A DNA stretch of 64,000 bases from Streptomyces sp. NBC_00464. Its GTDB lineage: Bacteria; Actinomycetota; Actinomycetes; Streptomycetales; Streptomycetaceae. The translations under genes were made by a program, and so were the position numbers. Shown piece by piece: positions 32,980-40,125 of this stretch; the stretch's first letter is position 1; the number at the start of each line of letters is the position of its first letter. The stretch is taken from the NCBI RefSeq assembly GCF_036013915.1, contig NZ_CP107899.1, positions 7,034,001 through 7,098,000 on the forward strand. Direction: 5' to 3'. A model generated the notes under the pieces. The model saw only the letters and a program-made list of their open reading frames with translations, was not told the origin of the DNA and searched no databases.

Positions 32980-33267
32980 TCAGAGACGTTCGGCGAACGT
33001 CACCGTCCGGTCCGTCAGCAGCGGACGCACCGTTCCGGCGATGAGCTCCGCGAAGTGGTCCGTCGACGCGTGCGCGTCGAATCCCGCCCGGTCGGTGTAC
33101 ACCTCGTACAGCACGAAGCCGCCCGGCACCTCCTCCTGCGCGTGCACCTCGTACACCAGGTTCGCGGGCTCGTTCCGGGTGTGCTCGCGCATCTTCAGCA
33201 GCGCGGCCCGCACCGTCGCCCCGTCGGCGGGCTCACAGCGGTAGTGGGCGAAGACGGCGTACGCCAT
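32980..33267 (-). CDS. Antibiotic-biosynthesis-monooxygenase (ABM) family small protein
   Basis: 95-residue dimeric ferredoxin-like ABM protein: AVFAHYRCEPADGATVRAAL, NLVYEVHAQEEVPGGFVLYE, then AHASTDHFAELIAGTVRPLL. Relatives include quinol monooxygenase YgiN and LsrG-like enzymes. It is transcribed alone on the minus strand and divergent from the second aldehyde dehydrogenase. A LysR-style near-match lies between them, so it likely belongs to the same regulon. Confidence 0.88.
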   Translation of the reverse strand: MAYAVFAHYRCEPADGATVRAALLKMREHTRNEPANLVYEVHAQEEVPGGFVLYEVYTDRAGFDAHASTDHFAELIAGTVRPLLTDRTVTFAERL

Positions 33268-33361
33268 GGGTGTCTCTCTTTCGGTCCTGCGATGGTGCGC
33301 AACTGCGCGCCGGGCCAGCCGATTCCAGCACGGATCATGCAGGCCGCGGCCCTCACGGCGC

Positions 33362-33376
33362 GCAACCAATGACTGC
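33362..33376. promoter_or_regulatory. LysR-style site 4, one mismatch (GCAAC-N5-ACTGC)
   Basis: GCAACCAATGACTGC matches the shared GCA-R-Y-N5-M-TTGC pattern with one mismatch. It lies between the divergent ABM gene (95 bp) and aldehyde dehydrogenase gene (113 bp), at the same distance range as the other sites. Confidence 0.35.
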
Positions 33377-33488
33377 CGCCCCGGCTCTGTCCGTGCCGCC
33401 CTCCGATGGTGTGTCGTACATGCGGTTCCCCGAAACCGGATCCGCGACCGCGACGACCGCATCGCGGCGAACGAGAGAAGTGATTGTG

Positions 33489-34940
33489 ATGCGTACCGTG
33501 GAAACACTCCTGGGCGGTCAGTGGGTGGACTCCGGCGAGTGGATCGACGTGCACGACCCGGCCGACCTGCGCGCCCCCGCCTTCCGCGTCCCCGCGCTGA
33601 CCCCCGAGGACGTCACTCGCGCCTACGACGCCGCGGAGGCGGGTGCCGTCCTGTGGCGGCGCACCAGCCCCATCGAGCGGAGCGCGGTGCTGGGCCGCGC
33701 GGCCGGGCTGCTGCGGGAGCGCATCGAGGAGATCGCCGCCGACGTTGCCACCGAGAACGGCAAGACCCGCGCCGAAGCGCGCGGCGAGGCACTCAAGGCC
33801 GCCGACTTCCTGGAGTACTACGGCCTGCTCGTGGGCCGCGGTGGCTACGGCACGCTGCTCCACGACGTCCGCCCCGACACCCGCACCAGCGCCCACCAGG
33901 AGCCGCTCGGGGTCGTATTGGCGATCACTCCGTGGAACGACCCGCTGATCACCCCGGCCCGCAAGCTGGCGCCCGCCCTGGCCGCCGGCAACGCGGCCGT
34001 CCTCAAGCCCGCCACCGAGACCCCCGTCTCCGGACTCCACCTGGCCCGCGCCCTGCACGACGCCGGTCTGCCCGCCGGCGTCCTGAACGTCATCACCGGC
34101 CGCACCGGCGAGATCAGCGAGGCGCTGCTCGGCGACCCGCGCATCGCCGCGGTCACCTTCACCGGCGGCAACGAGGTCGGCGACCGGCTGCGCGAGCGGT
34201 TCGCCATCCGCAACATCCGCTTCCAGGGCGAACTGGGCGGCAAGAACGCCTCCGTCGTCCTCGCCGACGCGGATCTGCCCAGGGCCGCCAGGACCGTCGC
34301 GGCGGCCTCGTTCGGGCAGGCCGGACAGCGCTGCACCGCCACCAGCCGGGTGATCGTCCAGCGGCAGGTGTACCTGGAGTTCACGAAGCTGCTCCTCGAC
34401 GAGGTCGCAGCCCTGCGCACCGGACCCGGCCTCGCCGAGGGGACGACGATGGGACCGCTCTCCGGAGCCCGGCAGCGCGACGGTGTGCTCGCCGCGATCG
34501 CGGGCGCGGTCGAGCAGGGCGCGACGGTGATCGCGGGAGGAGACGGCGCGGGGAAGGACCTGCCCGCACACGGCTGCTTCGTCCGTCCCACCGTCCTCGC
34601 GGACGTCACGCCGGCCATGGACATCTGGCGCGACGAGGTGTTCGGCCCGGTCCTCGCGCTGCGCGCGGTCGACTCGTTCGACGAGGCCGTCGACGCGGTG
34701 AACGACTCCGCCTTCGGACTCGCCGCCGCCGTCTTCACCCAGGACCTGGGCGCCGCCCACCGCTTCGCGGACCGGGCCGAGTGCGGGCAGGTCGCCGTGA
34801 ATCTGACCACTCCGGGCTGGGATGTCCACCACCCCTTCGGCGGGTTCCGGGATTCCGGTTCACCGTTCAAGGAGCAGGGTATTGAGGCCCTTCGCTTCTA
34901 CACCCGCGTCAAGACCGTCGCGATCCACTTCGGCGCATGA
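33489..34940 (+). CDS. Second aldehyde dehydrogenase
   Basis: 483-residue aldehyde dehydrogenase distinct from the one at 27918. It carries VTFTGGNEVGDRLRE, general-base ELGGKNASVVLADAD, nucleophile Cys in GQAGQRCTATSRV, and DEVFGPVLALRAV. It may act on an aliphatic or aromatic aldehyde, such as vanillin or benzaldehyde types, or on a later semialdehyde. The ATG at 33489 follows GAGAGAAG. It lies 51 bp before the flavoprotein gene and opens the second plus-strand unit of the block. Confidence 0.92.
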   Translation: MRTVETLLGGQWVDSGEWIDVHDPADLRAPAFRVPALTPEDVTRAYDAAEAGAVLWRRTSPIERSAVLGRAAGLLRERIEEIAADVATENGKTRAEARGEALKAADFLEYYGLLVGRGGYGTLLHDVRPDTRTSAHQEPLGVVLAITPWNDPLITPARKLAPALAAGNAAVLKPATETPVSGLHLARALHDAGLPAGVLNVITGRTGEISEALLGDPRIAAVTFTGGNEVGDRLRERFAIRNIRFQGELGGKNASVVLADADLPRAARTVAAASFGQAGQRCTATSRVIVQRQVYLEFTKLLLDEVAALRTGPGLAEGTTMGPLSGARQRDGVLAAIAGAVEQGATVIAGGDGAGKDLPAHGCFVRPTVLADVTPAMDIWRDEVFGPVLALRAVDSFDEAVDAVNDSAFGLAAAVFTQDLGAAHRFADRAECGQVAVNLTTPGWDVHHPFGGFRDSGSPFKEQGIEALRFYTRVKTVAIHFGA

Positions 34941-34991
34941 CGCCCGTAGCGACCGGACAACCCGCACCAACCGAACAGAGAGGAGGAGCCG

Positions 34992-36203
34992 ATGGCTGAC
35001 GAGACGATCGGCGTCGTCGGCGCCGGCATCGTGGGCCTCGCCACCGCCCGCGAGATCGCCCTGCGCCGCCCCGGCACCCGCGTCGTGGTCCTGGAGAAGG
35101 AGAGCGGCGTCGCCGCCCACCAGACCGGCCACAACTCCGGCGTCGTACACGCCGGGATCTACTACACACCAGGCAGCCTCAAGGCCCGGCTGTGCACCCG
35201 CGGCGCCACGCTCCTGCGTGAATACTGTACGGACAGGTCGCTGCCGTACGAGGAGTCCGGCAAGCTCGTCGTCGCCGTCGGCGACGACGAACTGGGCCGC
35301 CTGGACGACCTCTACGCCAACGCCCTGGCGAACGGCGTGCCCGGCGTGCGCAAGGTGTCGGCCGGCGAGATCCGCGACATCGAACCGCACGCCGTCGGCA
35401 AGGCGGCGATCCACTCGCCGCGTACCGCGGTCACCGACTACGTCGCCGTCGCCCGCGCCTTCGCCGACGACATCGTCGCCGCCGGCGGCGAGGTCCGCCT
35501 CGGCTTCCCCGTCACGCGTGTCACCCGGCTCGACAGCGGCGGTCTGGAGGTGGCGTCCGGCGACGACAGCCTCACCGTGGACCGCCTGGTGCTCTGCGCC
35601 GGCCTGCACAGCGACACCGTCGCCGAACTCGCCGACGACGGGGCCGAACCCCGGATCATTCCGTTCCGCGGCGAGTACATGACGGTGAGCCCCGACAAGG
35701 CCCACATGGTGCGCGGGCTGATCTATCCCGTACCCGACCCCCGCTACCCGTTCCTCGGCGTCCACTTCACCCGGCGCGTCACCGGCGAGGTGGAGGTCGG
35801 CCCCAACGCCGTCCTCGCCCTCGCCCGCGAGGGCTACCGCCGCACCCAGGTCGACGTACGGGAACTCCTGCGCATCGCCGCCTTCCCCGGCACCTGGCAC
35901 CTGGCCCGTCAGCACTGGCGCACCGGCATCAAGGAGATGCGCGGCTCGCTGTCCGCCCGCGCCTACATGAAGGCCGCGAAGCGGTACGTGCCCGAGATCG
36001 GCGCCGGCGACGTCCGGCGCGGCGGCGCCGGTGTGCGGGCCCAGGCGCTGGGCCGCGACGGGTCGCTCGTCGACGACTTCCGCATCCACCGGGTCGGCGC
36101 GGTGACCGTCGTGCGCAATGCGCCGTCGCCCGCCGCGACGTCCTCGATGGCGATCGCCGAACACATCGTGGACACCGTTTTCGGCGACGGATCCACGGGC
36201 TGA
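34992..36203 (+). CDS. L-2-hydroxyglutarate oxidase-like FAD protein (LhgO family)
   Basis: 403-residue FAD-dependent oxidoreductase of the DAO superfamily. Dinucleotide motif GVVGAGIVGLATAREIALRR is at the N-terminus, followed by the LhgO-typical GHNSGVVHAGIYYTPGSLKA, the FRGEYMTV segment and YPVPDPRYPFLGVHFTRRV. The C-terminal RAQALGRDGSLVDDF also fits. It would oxidise a 2-hydroxy acid to a 2-oxo acid, passing electrons to the membrane chain. AGAGAGGAGG precedes the ATG. Probable substrates are small hydroxy acids released by the pathway. Confidence 0.9.
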   Translation: MADETIGVVGAGIVGLATAREIALRRPGTRVVVLEKESGVAAHQTGHNSGVVHAGIYYTPGSLKARLCTRGATLLREYCTDRSLPYEESGKLVVAVGDDELGRLDDLYANALANGVPGVRKVSAGEIRDIEPHAVGKAAIHSPRTAVTDYVAVARAFADDIVAAGGEVRLGFPVTRVTRLDSGGLEVASGDDSLTVDRLVLCAGLHSDTVAELADDGAEPRIIPFRGEYMTVSPDKAHMVRGLIYPVPDPRYPFLGVHFTRRVTGEVEVGPNAVLALAREGYRRTQVDVRELLRIAAFPGTWHLARQHWRTGIKEMRGSLSARAYMKAAKRYVPEIGAGDVRRGGAGVRAQALGRDGSLVDDFRIHRVGAVTVVRNAPSPAATSSMAIAEHIVDTVFGDGSTG

Positions 36204-36230
36204 ACTCCCGCCTGTACTGCGGCTTTTCAT

Positions 36231-36245
36231 GCAACAACAGCTTGC
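36231..36245. promoter_or_regulatory. LysR-style site 3 (GCAAC-N5-CTTGC)
   Basis: GCAACAACAGCTTGC, 88 bp upstream of the amidohydrolase start and 28 bp after the LhgO-like stop. It fits the shared GCA-R-Y-N5-M-TTGC pattern and suggests a separate promoter for the amidohydrolase-TPP-Ldh unit. Confidence 0.5.
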
Positions 36246-36332
36246 GCGCACGGATATCGGCAGAGCTGCTCCGGCCGCCTAACGTCTCATCCGTAGCACC
36301 CCCACACCCTTCCGAACGAAAGAGGAAACGCC

Positions 36333-37193
36333 ATGTTCGTCGTCGACACCCAGATCCACATCTGGAAGGAAGAGTCCCCGGACCGCCCCTGGGTCCCCGG
36401 AGCCCGTGAGCGCATTCGCCTCAACGGCCACCGTGAGGAGGCCTTCAGCTACGAGGAGGCCCTGGAGCTGATGGACGAGGCGGGTGTCAACCGGGCGCTG
36501 ATCCTCCCGCCGTCCTGGGAGGGCGACCGGATCGACTACGCCCTGGAGGCGTGCGAGGCCCATCCGGACCGCTTCGGGATCATGGCCCGCATCCCGCAGA
36601 ACAAGCCCGAAGAGGGCACGGCCATGCTGAAGGACTTCGCCCAGAACCCGCACATCAAGGGGACCCGGCTCACCTTCCACCGGCCGCAGGACCGCAACTG
36701 GATGATCGACGGGACCAACGACTGGTACTGGCCGATCGCCGAAGAGCTCAAGACCCCCACCATGGTGCACGCCCCGATCTGGAAGAAGGAGATCGGCCAG
36801 ATCGCCGGCCGGCACCCCGACCTCAAGATCATCATCGACCACATGGGCATCATGGCCCGCTGCGTGGACGACGCCATCGGGTACTGGGTCCAGGAGACCG
36901 CCGACCTGCACGAGCACCCGAACGTCTACGTGAAGCTCTCCGCCCTGCCGGGCTACTCGACGCAGCCCTTCCCGAACGGCAACATCGAGCAGTACGTGCG
37001 CTCCATGGTCGACAGGATGGGACCCGAGCGCTGCTTCTACGGCACCGACATCACCCGCCTCCTCGGCCACGGCATCAGCTACACCGACACGATCGAGCAG
37101 TTCACCAAGCACTGGGACTTCACGCCCGAGGAGCTTGAATGGATGATGGGCCGCGGCATCGCCGAGGTCCTCGACTGGCCGATCGAGGGCTGA
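36333..37193 (+). CDS. Amidohydrolase-2 family TIM-barrel enzyme
   Basis: 286-residue metal-dependent hydrolase or decarboxylase. The N-terminal metal motif FVVDTQIHIW, MVHAPIW, IIIDHMG and YGTDITRLL carry the usual His and Asp ligands. The family includes lactonases (for example 2-pyrone-4,6-dicarboxylate hydrolase) and decarboxylases (ACMSD, gamma-resorcylate), all in aromatic breakdown. AAAGAGGAAA precedes the ATG. It lies 13 bp before the TPP enzyme gene, so the two reactions are likely consecutive. Confidence 0.9.
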   Translation: MFVVDTQIHIWKEESPDRPWVPGARERIRLNGHREEAFSYEEALELMDEAGVNRALILPPSWEGDRIDYALEACEAHPDRFGIMARIPQNKPEEGTAMLKDFAQNPHIKGTRLTFHRPQDRNWMIDGTNDWYWPIAEELKTPTMVHAPIWKKEIGQIAGRHPDLKIIIDHMGIMARCVDDAIGYWVQETADLHEHPNVYVKLSALPGYSTQPFPNGNIEQYVRSMVDRMGPERCFYGTDITRLLGHGISYTDTIEQFTKHWDFTPEELEWMMGRGIAEVLDWPIEG

Positions 37194-37206
37194 GGACACA
37201 CACGAG

Positions 37207-38916
37207 ATGACGGACACCTTGAACACGCCAGGCGCCGACGGCGGGGATGCCTTCGTCTCGGCCTGCACCGCCGTCGGCGCCGACTACATCTTCTGCTCAT
37301 CGGGGTCCGAGTGGGCCCCGGTGTGGGAGTCCCTGGCCCGCCGCCACCGCGACGGGATCCCCTGCCCGCACTACCTCGACCTCACGCACGAGACCGTGGC
37401 GGTCGGCATGGCCACCGGATACGGACTCGTCAGGCGCCGGCCGCAGGCAGTCCTGCTGCACGCCGCCCCCGGCCTTCTCCAGGGATCGATGGCCGTCCAC
37501 GGGGCGCTGCTCGCCGGTGTCCCGATGGTGGTCACCTCCTCGGAGTCGAGCACATACGGGGACGGGCCGGGCCAGGACCCCGGTGGACAGTGGTACCGCA
37601 ACCTGTCGATCGTGGGCGGACCGCACACCATCGCGCAGCCGTTCACCAAGTGGTCCAACGAGGCCGCCAGCGTCCACACCCTGCCCGGGATGATCACCCG
37701 GGCCGCGGAGCTCTCCTGGCGGGCCCCGGCCGGTCCCGCCTACCTCAACATCCCGCTGGAAGTGCTGCTGGAGGAGTGGGACGGGCGTGAGGCCAAGCCC
37801 GTCGTGCCGCCGGGCTCGACACACAGCTCGCCGGAAGAGGTCGATCCGGTCGCACAGATGATCCGCGAGGCGGCCAACCCCGTGATCGTCACCGAGACGG
37901 CGGGACGCGAGGCGGGCGGATTCGAGGCCCTGCTGGCCTTCGCCGAGGCATGGGGCATCCCTGTCGTCGAACCCGACTCCGCGGTCTGCGCCAACTTCCC
38001 CCGCACCCATCCGCTGCACGCCGGCAGCGACATCGGGCCGTGGATGGACGAGGCCGACCTGATCCTCCTGGTCAACTGCCGGGTCCCGTTCTACCCGCCG
38101 AGCCGCAGCCCCTCCAAGGCGAAGGTCGTCGTGATCGACGAGGTGCCGCAGCGTCCGCACGTCGTCTACCAGGTGCTCTTCGCCGACCGCTATCTGGAGG
38201 GCAACGTGACGAACACGTTGCGCCAGCTCACCAGAAGGGCGAAGGACCTCGACGAGGCGGCCGTCGCGGTGCGGCGCGCCGCCCAGACGGAGCGCCACAC
38301 GGCCGAGCGGGCCGCAGCGGAACACGCCGAGACGAAGGCGGCAGGGGCCGAGGGCATCGACCCGGTGCTGGTGGCGGCGACCCTGCGGACTCTGGTCGCC
38401 GGCCGTGACGCGATCGTCGTCGACGAGACCATCACACACAGCCGGGTCGTCAGGCGCCATCTGCTCACCGAGACCCCCGACTCGTACTTCTACGTGCAGG
38501 GCGGACTCGGCCAGGGCATCGCGGTCGCGCTCGGGGCCAAGCTCGCCGCTCCGGACCGGCCCGTCGTCCTCACCATCGGCGACGGCGCGTTCACCTACAA
38601 CCCGGTCATCCCGTCGTACGACGCCTCGAAGGCGTACGACGTGCCCGTGCTGATCGTGGTGTTCAACAACCGTGTCTACAAGTCGATGAACCTCAACCAC
38701 CGCAGGTTCTACCCCGACGGCGCGGCGGCCGAGACGGGAGAGTGGCTGGGTACCGACCTGCACCGGCTGCCCCGGCTCGCGGCCTTCGCCGAGCCGTTCG
38801 GCATGCACACCGAGACGGTCGACGCCCCGGACGACCTCGGCCCCGCCCTCGACCGGGCCCTCAAGGCCGTGGCGGGCGGCACCACCGCCGTCGTCGACGT
38901 CCTCGTCACACGCTGA
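37207..38916 (+). CDS. Thiamine-diphosphate-dependent decarboxylase/lyase
   Basis: 569-residue three-domain TPP enzyme of the acetolactate synthase/benzoylformate decarboxylase superfamily. The cofactor-activating Glu is in LTHETVAVGMATGYG. The diphosphate/Mg motif GDGAFTYNPVIPSYDASKA runs on to VVFNN (GDG...NN). The central domain has MIREAANPVIVTETAGREAG. Without a regulatory subunit gene nearby, it is unlikely to be a housekeeping acetolactate synthase. It probably decarboxylates a 2-oxo acid made by the preceding steps. Confidence 0.9.
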   Translation: MTDTLNTPGADGGDAFVSACTAVGADYIFCSSGSEWAPVWESLARRHRDGIPCPHYLDLTHETVAVGMATGYGLVRRRPQAVLLHAAPGLLQGSMAVHGALLAGVPMVVTSSESSTYGDGPGQDPGGQWYRNLSIVGGPHTIAQPFTKWSNEAASVHTLPGMITRAAELSWRAPAGPAYLNIPLEVLLEEWDGREAKPVVPPGSTHSSPEEVDPVAQMIREAANPVIVTETAGREAGGFEALLAFAEAWGIPVVEPDSAVCANFPRTHPLHAGSDIGPWMDEADLILLVNCRVPFYPPSRSPSKAKVVVIDEVPQRPHVVYQVLFADRYLEGNVTNTLRQLTRRAKDLDEAAVAVRRAAQTERHTAERAAAEHAETKAAGAEGIDPVLVAATLRTLVAGRDAIVVDETITHSRVVRRHLLTETPDSYFYVQGGLGQGIAVALGAKLAAPDRPVVLTIGDGAFTYNPVIPSYDASKAYDVPVLIVVFNNRVYKSMNLNHRRFYPDGAAAETGEWLGTDLHRLPRLAAFAEPFGMHTETVDAPDDLGPALDRALKAVAGGTTAVVDVLVTR

Positions 38917-38933
38917 CCCCCAGGAGAACCTCC

Positions 38934-40004
38934 ATGACCGACACACCGACCACCGTGCCGGCGAAGATCCTGGTCCCCGCCGAGGACCTGCGCACCTTCT
39001 CCGCCGCCCTCCTGGAGACCGGCGGCCTCAGCCCCGAGCACGCCGCCACCACCGCGGACGTGTTCGTCTGGGCCGCGCTGCGCGGCGTCGACTCCCACGG
39101 CATCGCCCGCGTCCCCGCGTACCTGGAGCTGCTGGCCAAGGGCGTCGCCAATGCCGAGCCCGAGCTCACCGTCGAGTCCACCACGCCCGCCGCTGCCGTC
39201 CTGGACGCCGACCGCGCCCCCGGTCCGGTGGCCCTCACCGCCGCGGCCGAGGAGGCCGTGAACCGGGCGCGTATCAACGGCATCGCCACGGTCGGCGTAC
39301 GCCGCACCGTGCACACCGGCGCCATCGGCTACTACGTGTCGAAGATCGCCGAACAGGGCCTGGTCGGCATCGGCTTCGTCTCCGGGATGCCCAACATGGG
39401 CTACACCGGGGTCAAGGGTGCCGCCGTGGCCACCAGCCCCCTCGCCATCGCCGTGCCCGCAGCCGACCGTGCGCCGCTGCTCCTCGACATGGCCACCGCC
39501 ACCATCGCGCTGGGAAAGATCCGCCAGGCGAAGGCGAGCGGCACGCCGCTGCCCGAAGGAGCCGCGGCCACCGCGGACGGCCGGCCCACCACCGACCCGG
39601 CCGAGGCCGTCATGCCGCTGCCGCTCGGCGGCGCCAAGGGATCCGGGATGTCCCTCGCGTTCGAGCTGATCACCAGCGTGCTCGTCGGTGCGCCGATCTT
39701 CTCGGCCTTCCACTCGGACGACCCCCAGGGCCGCAAGCACCGGCAGAACGCGCTCCTGGTCGCGATCGATCCGGCGGCCTTCGGTGACCCGGACGCCTTC
39801 GTCGCCTCCGTGGACGCCACCCTGGGCACGCTCAAGGAACTGCCCCCGGCCGACGGCGCGGACGGGGTCTTCTACCCCGGCGAGCGCAGCGCCGCCACGG
39901 CCGCCACCCGTGGTGAGAAGGGAATCGCGGTGGCGCCCAAGGTCTGGCAGCAGCTGACCGAGGCCGCCGCGAAGGCGGGCATCACACTCCCCACCGTGCT
40001 CTGA
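38934..40004 (+). CDS. Ldh/MDH2-family NAD(P)-dependent dehydrogenase
   Basis: 356-residue type-2 malate/L-lactate dehydrogenase-like protein. The family signature with the catalytic His is RGVDSHGIARVPAYLELLAK. ATVGVRRTVHTGAIGYYV and GYTGVKGAAVATSPLAIAVP-like GVKGAAVATSPLAIAVPA follow, then LPLGGAKGSGMSLAFELITS. It reduces 2-oxo acids or imines, or the reverse. CAGGAGAACC lies upstream. It is the last gene of the block, followed by two strong hairpins. Confidence 0.9.
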   Translation: MTDTPTTVPAKILVPAEDLRTFSAALLETGGLSPEHAATTADVFVWAALRGVDSHGIARVPAYLELLAKGVANAEPELTVESTTPAAAVLDADRAPGPVALTAAAEEAVNRARINGIATVGVRRTVHTGAIGYYVSKIAEQGLVGIGFVSGMPNMGYTGVKGAAVATSPLAIAVPAADRAPLLLDMATATIALGKIRQAKASGTPLPEGAAATADGRPTTDPAEAVMPLPLGGAKGSGMSLAFELITSVLVGAPIFSAFHSDDPQGRKHRQNALLVAIDPAAFGDPDAFVASVDATLGTLKELPPADGADGVFYPGERSAATAATRGEKGIAVAPKVWQQLTEAAAKAGITLPTVL

Positions 40005-40023
40005 CCGTCCCTCACCCATGACA

Positions 40024-40055
40024 CCGCCCCCTGCCGGTTCTCCGGCAGGGGGCGG
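40024..40055. terminator. Bidirectional terminator at end of catabolic block
   Basis: Perfect 14-bp stem (CCGCCCCCTGCCGG, 4-nt loop TTCT, CCGGCAGGGGGCGG) 19 bp after the Ldh-type stop. Confidence 0.9.
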
Positions 40056-40076
40056 GTCCGTAGGGAATCCCGGGGC

Positions 40077-40116
40077 CCGGCCCCCGTCACCGTGTCAGGA
40101 CGGGGACGGGGGCCGG
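40077..40116. terminator. Second hairpin, at end of cellulase operon
   Basis: 12-bp perfect stem (CCGGCCCCCGTC at 40077-40088, GACGGGGGCCGG at 40105-40116). It lies 9 bp beyond the GH6 stop on the minus strand, so it probably terminates the cellulase transcript. Confidence 0.75.
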
Positions 40117-40125
40117 AGCGCGGGA

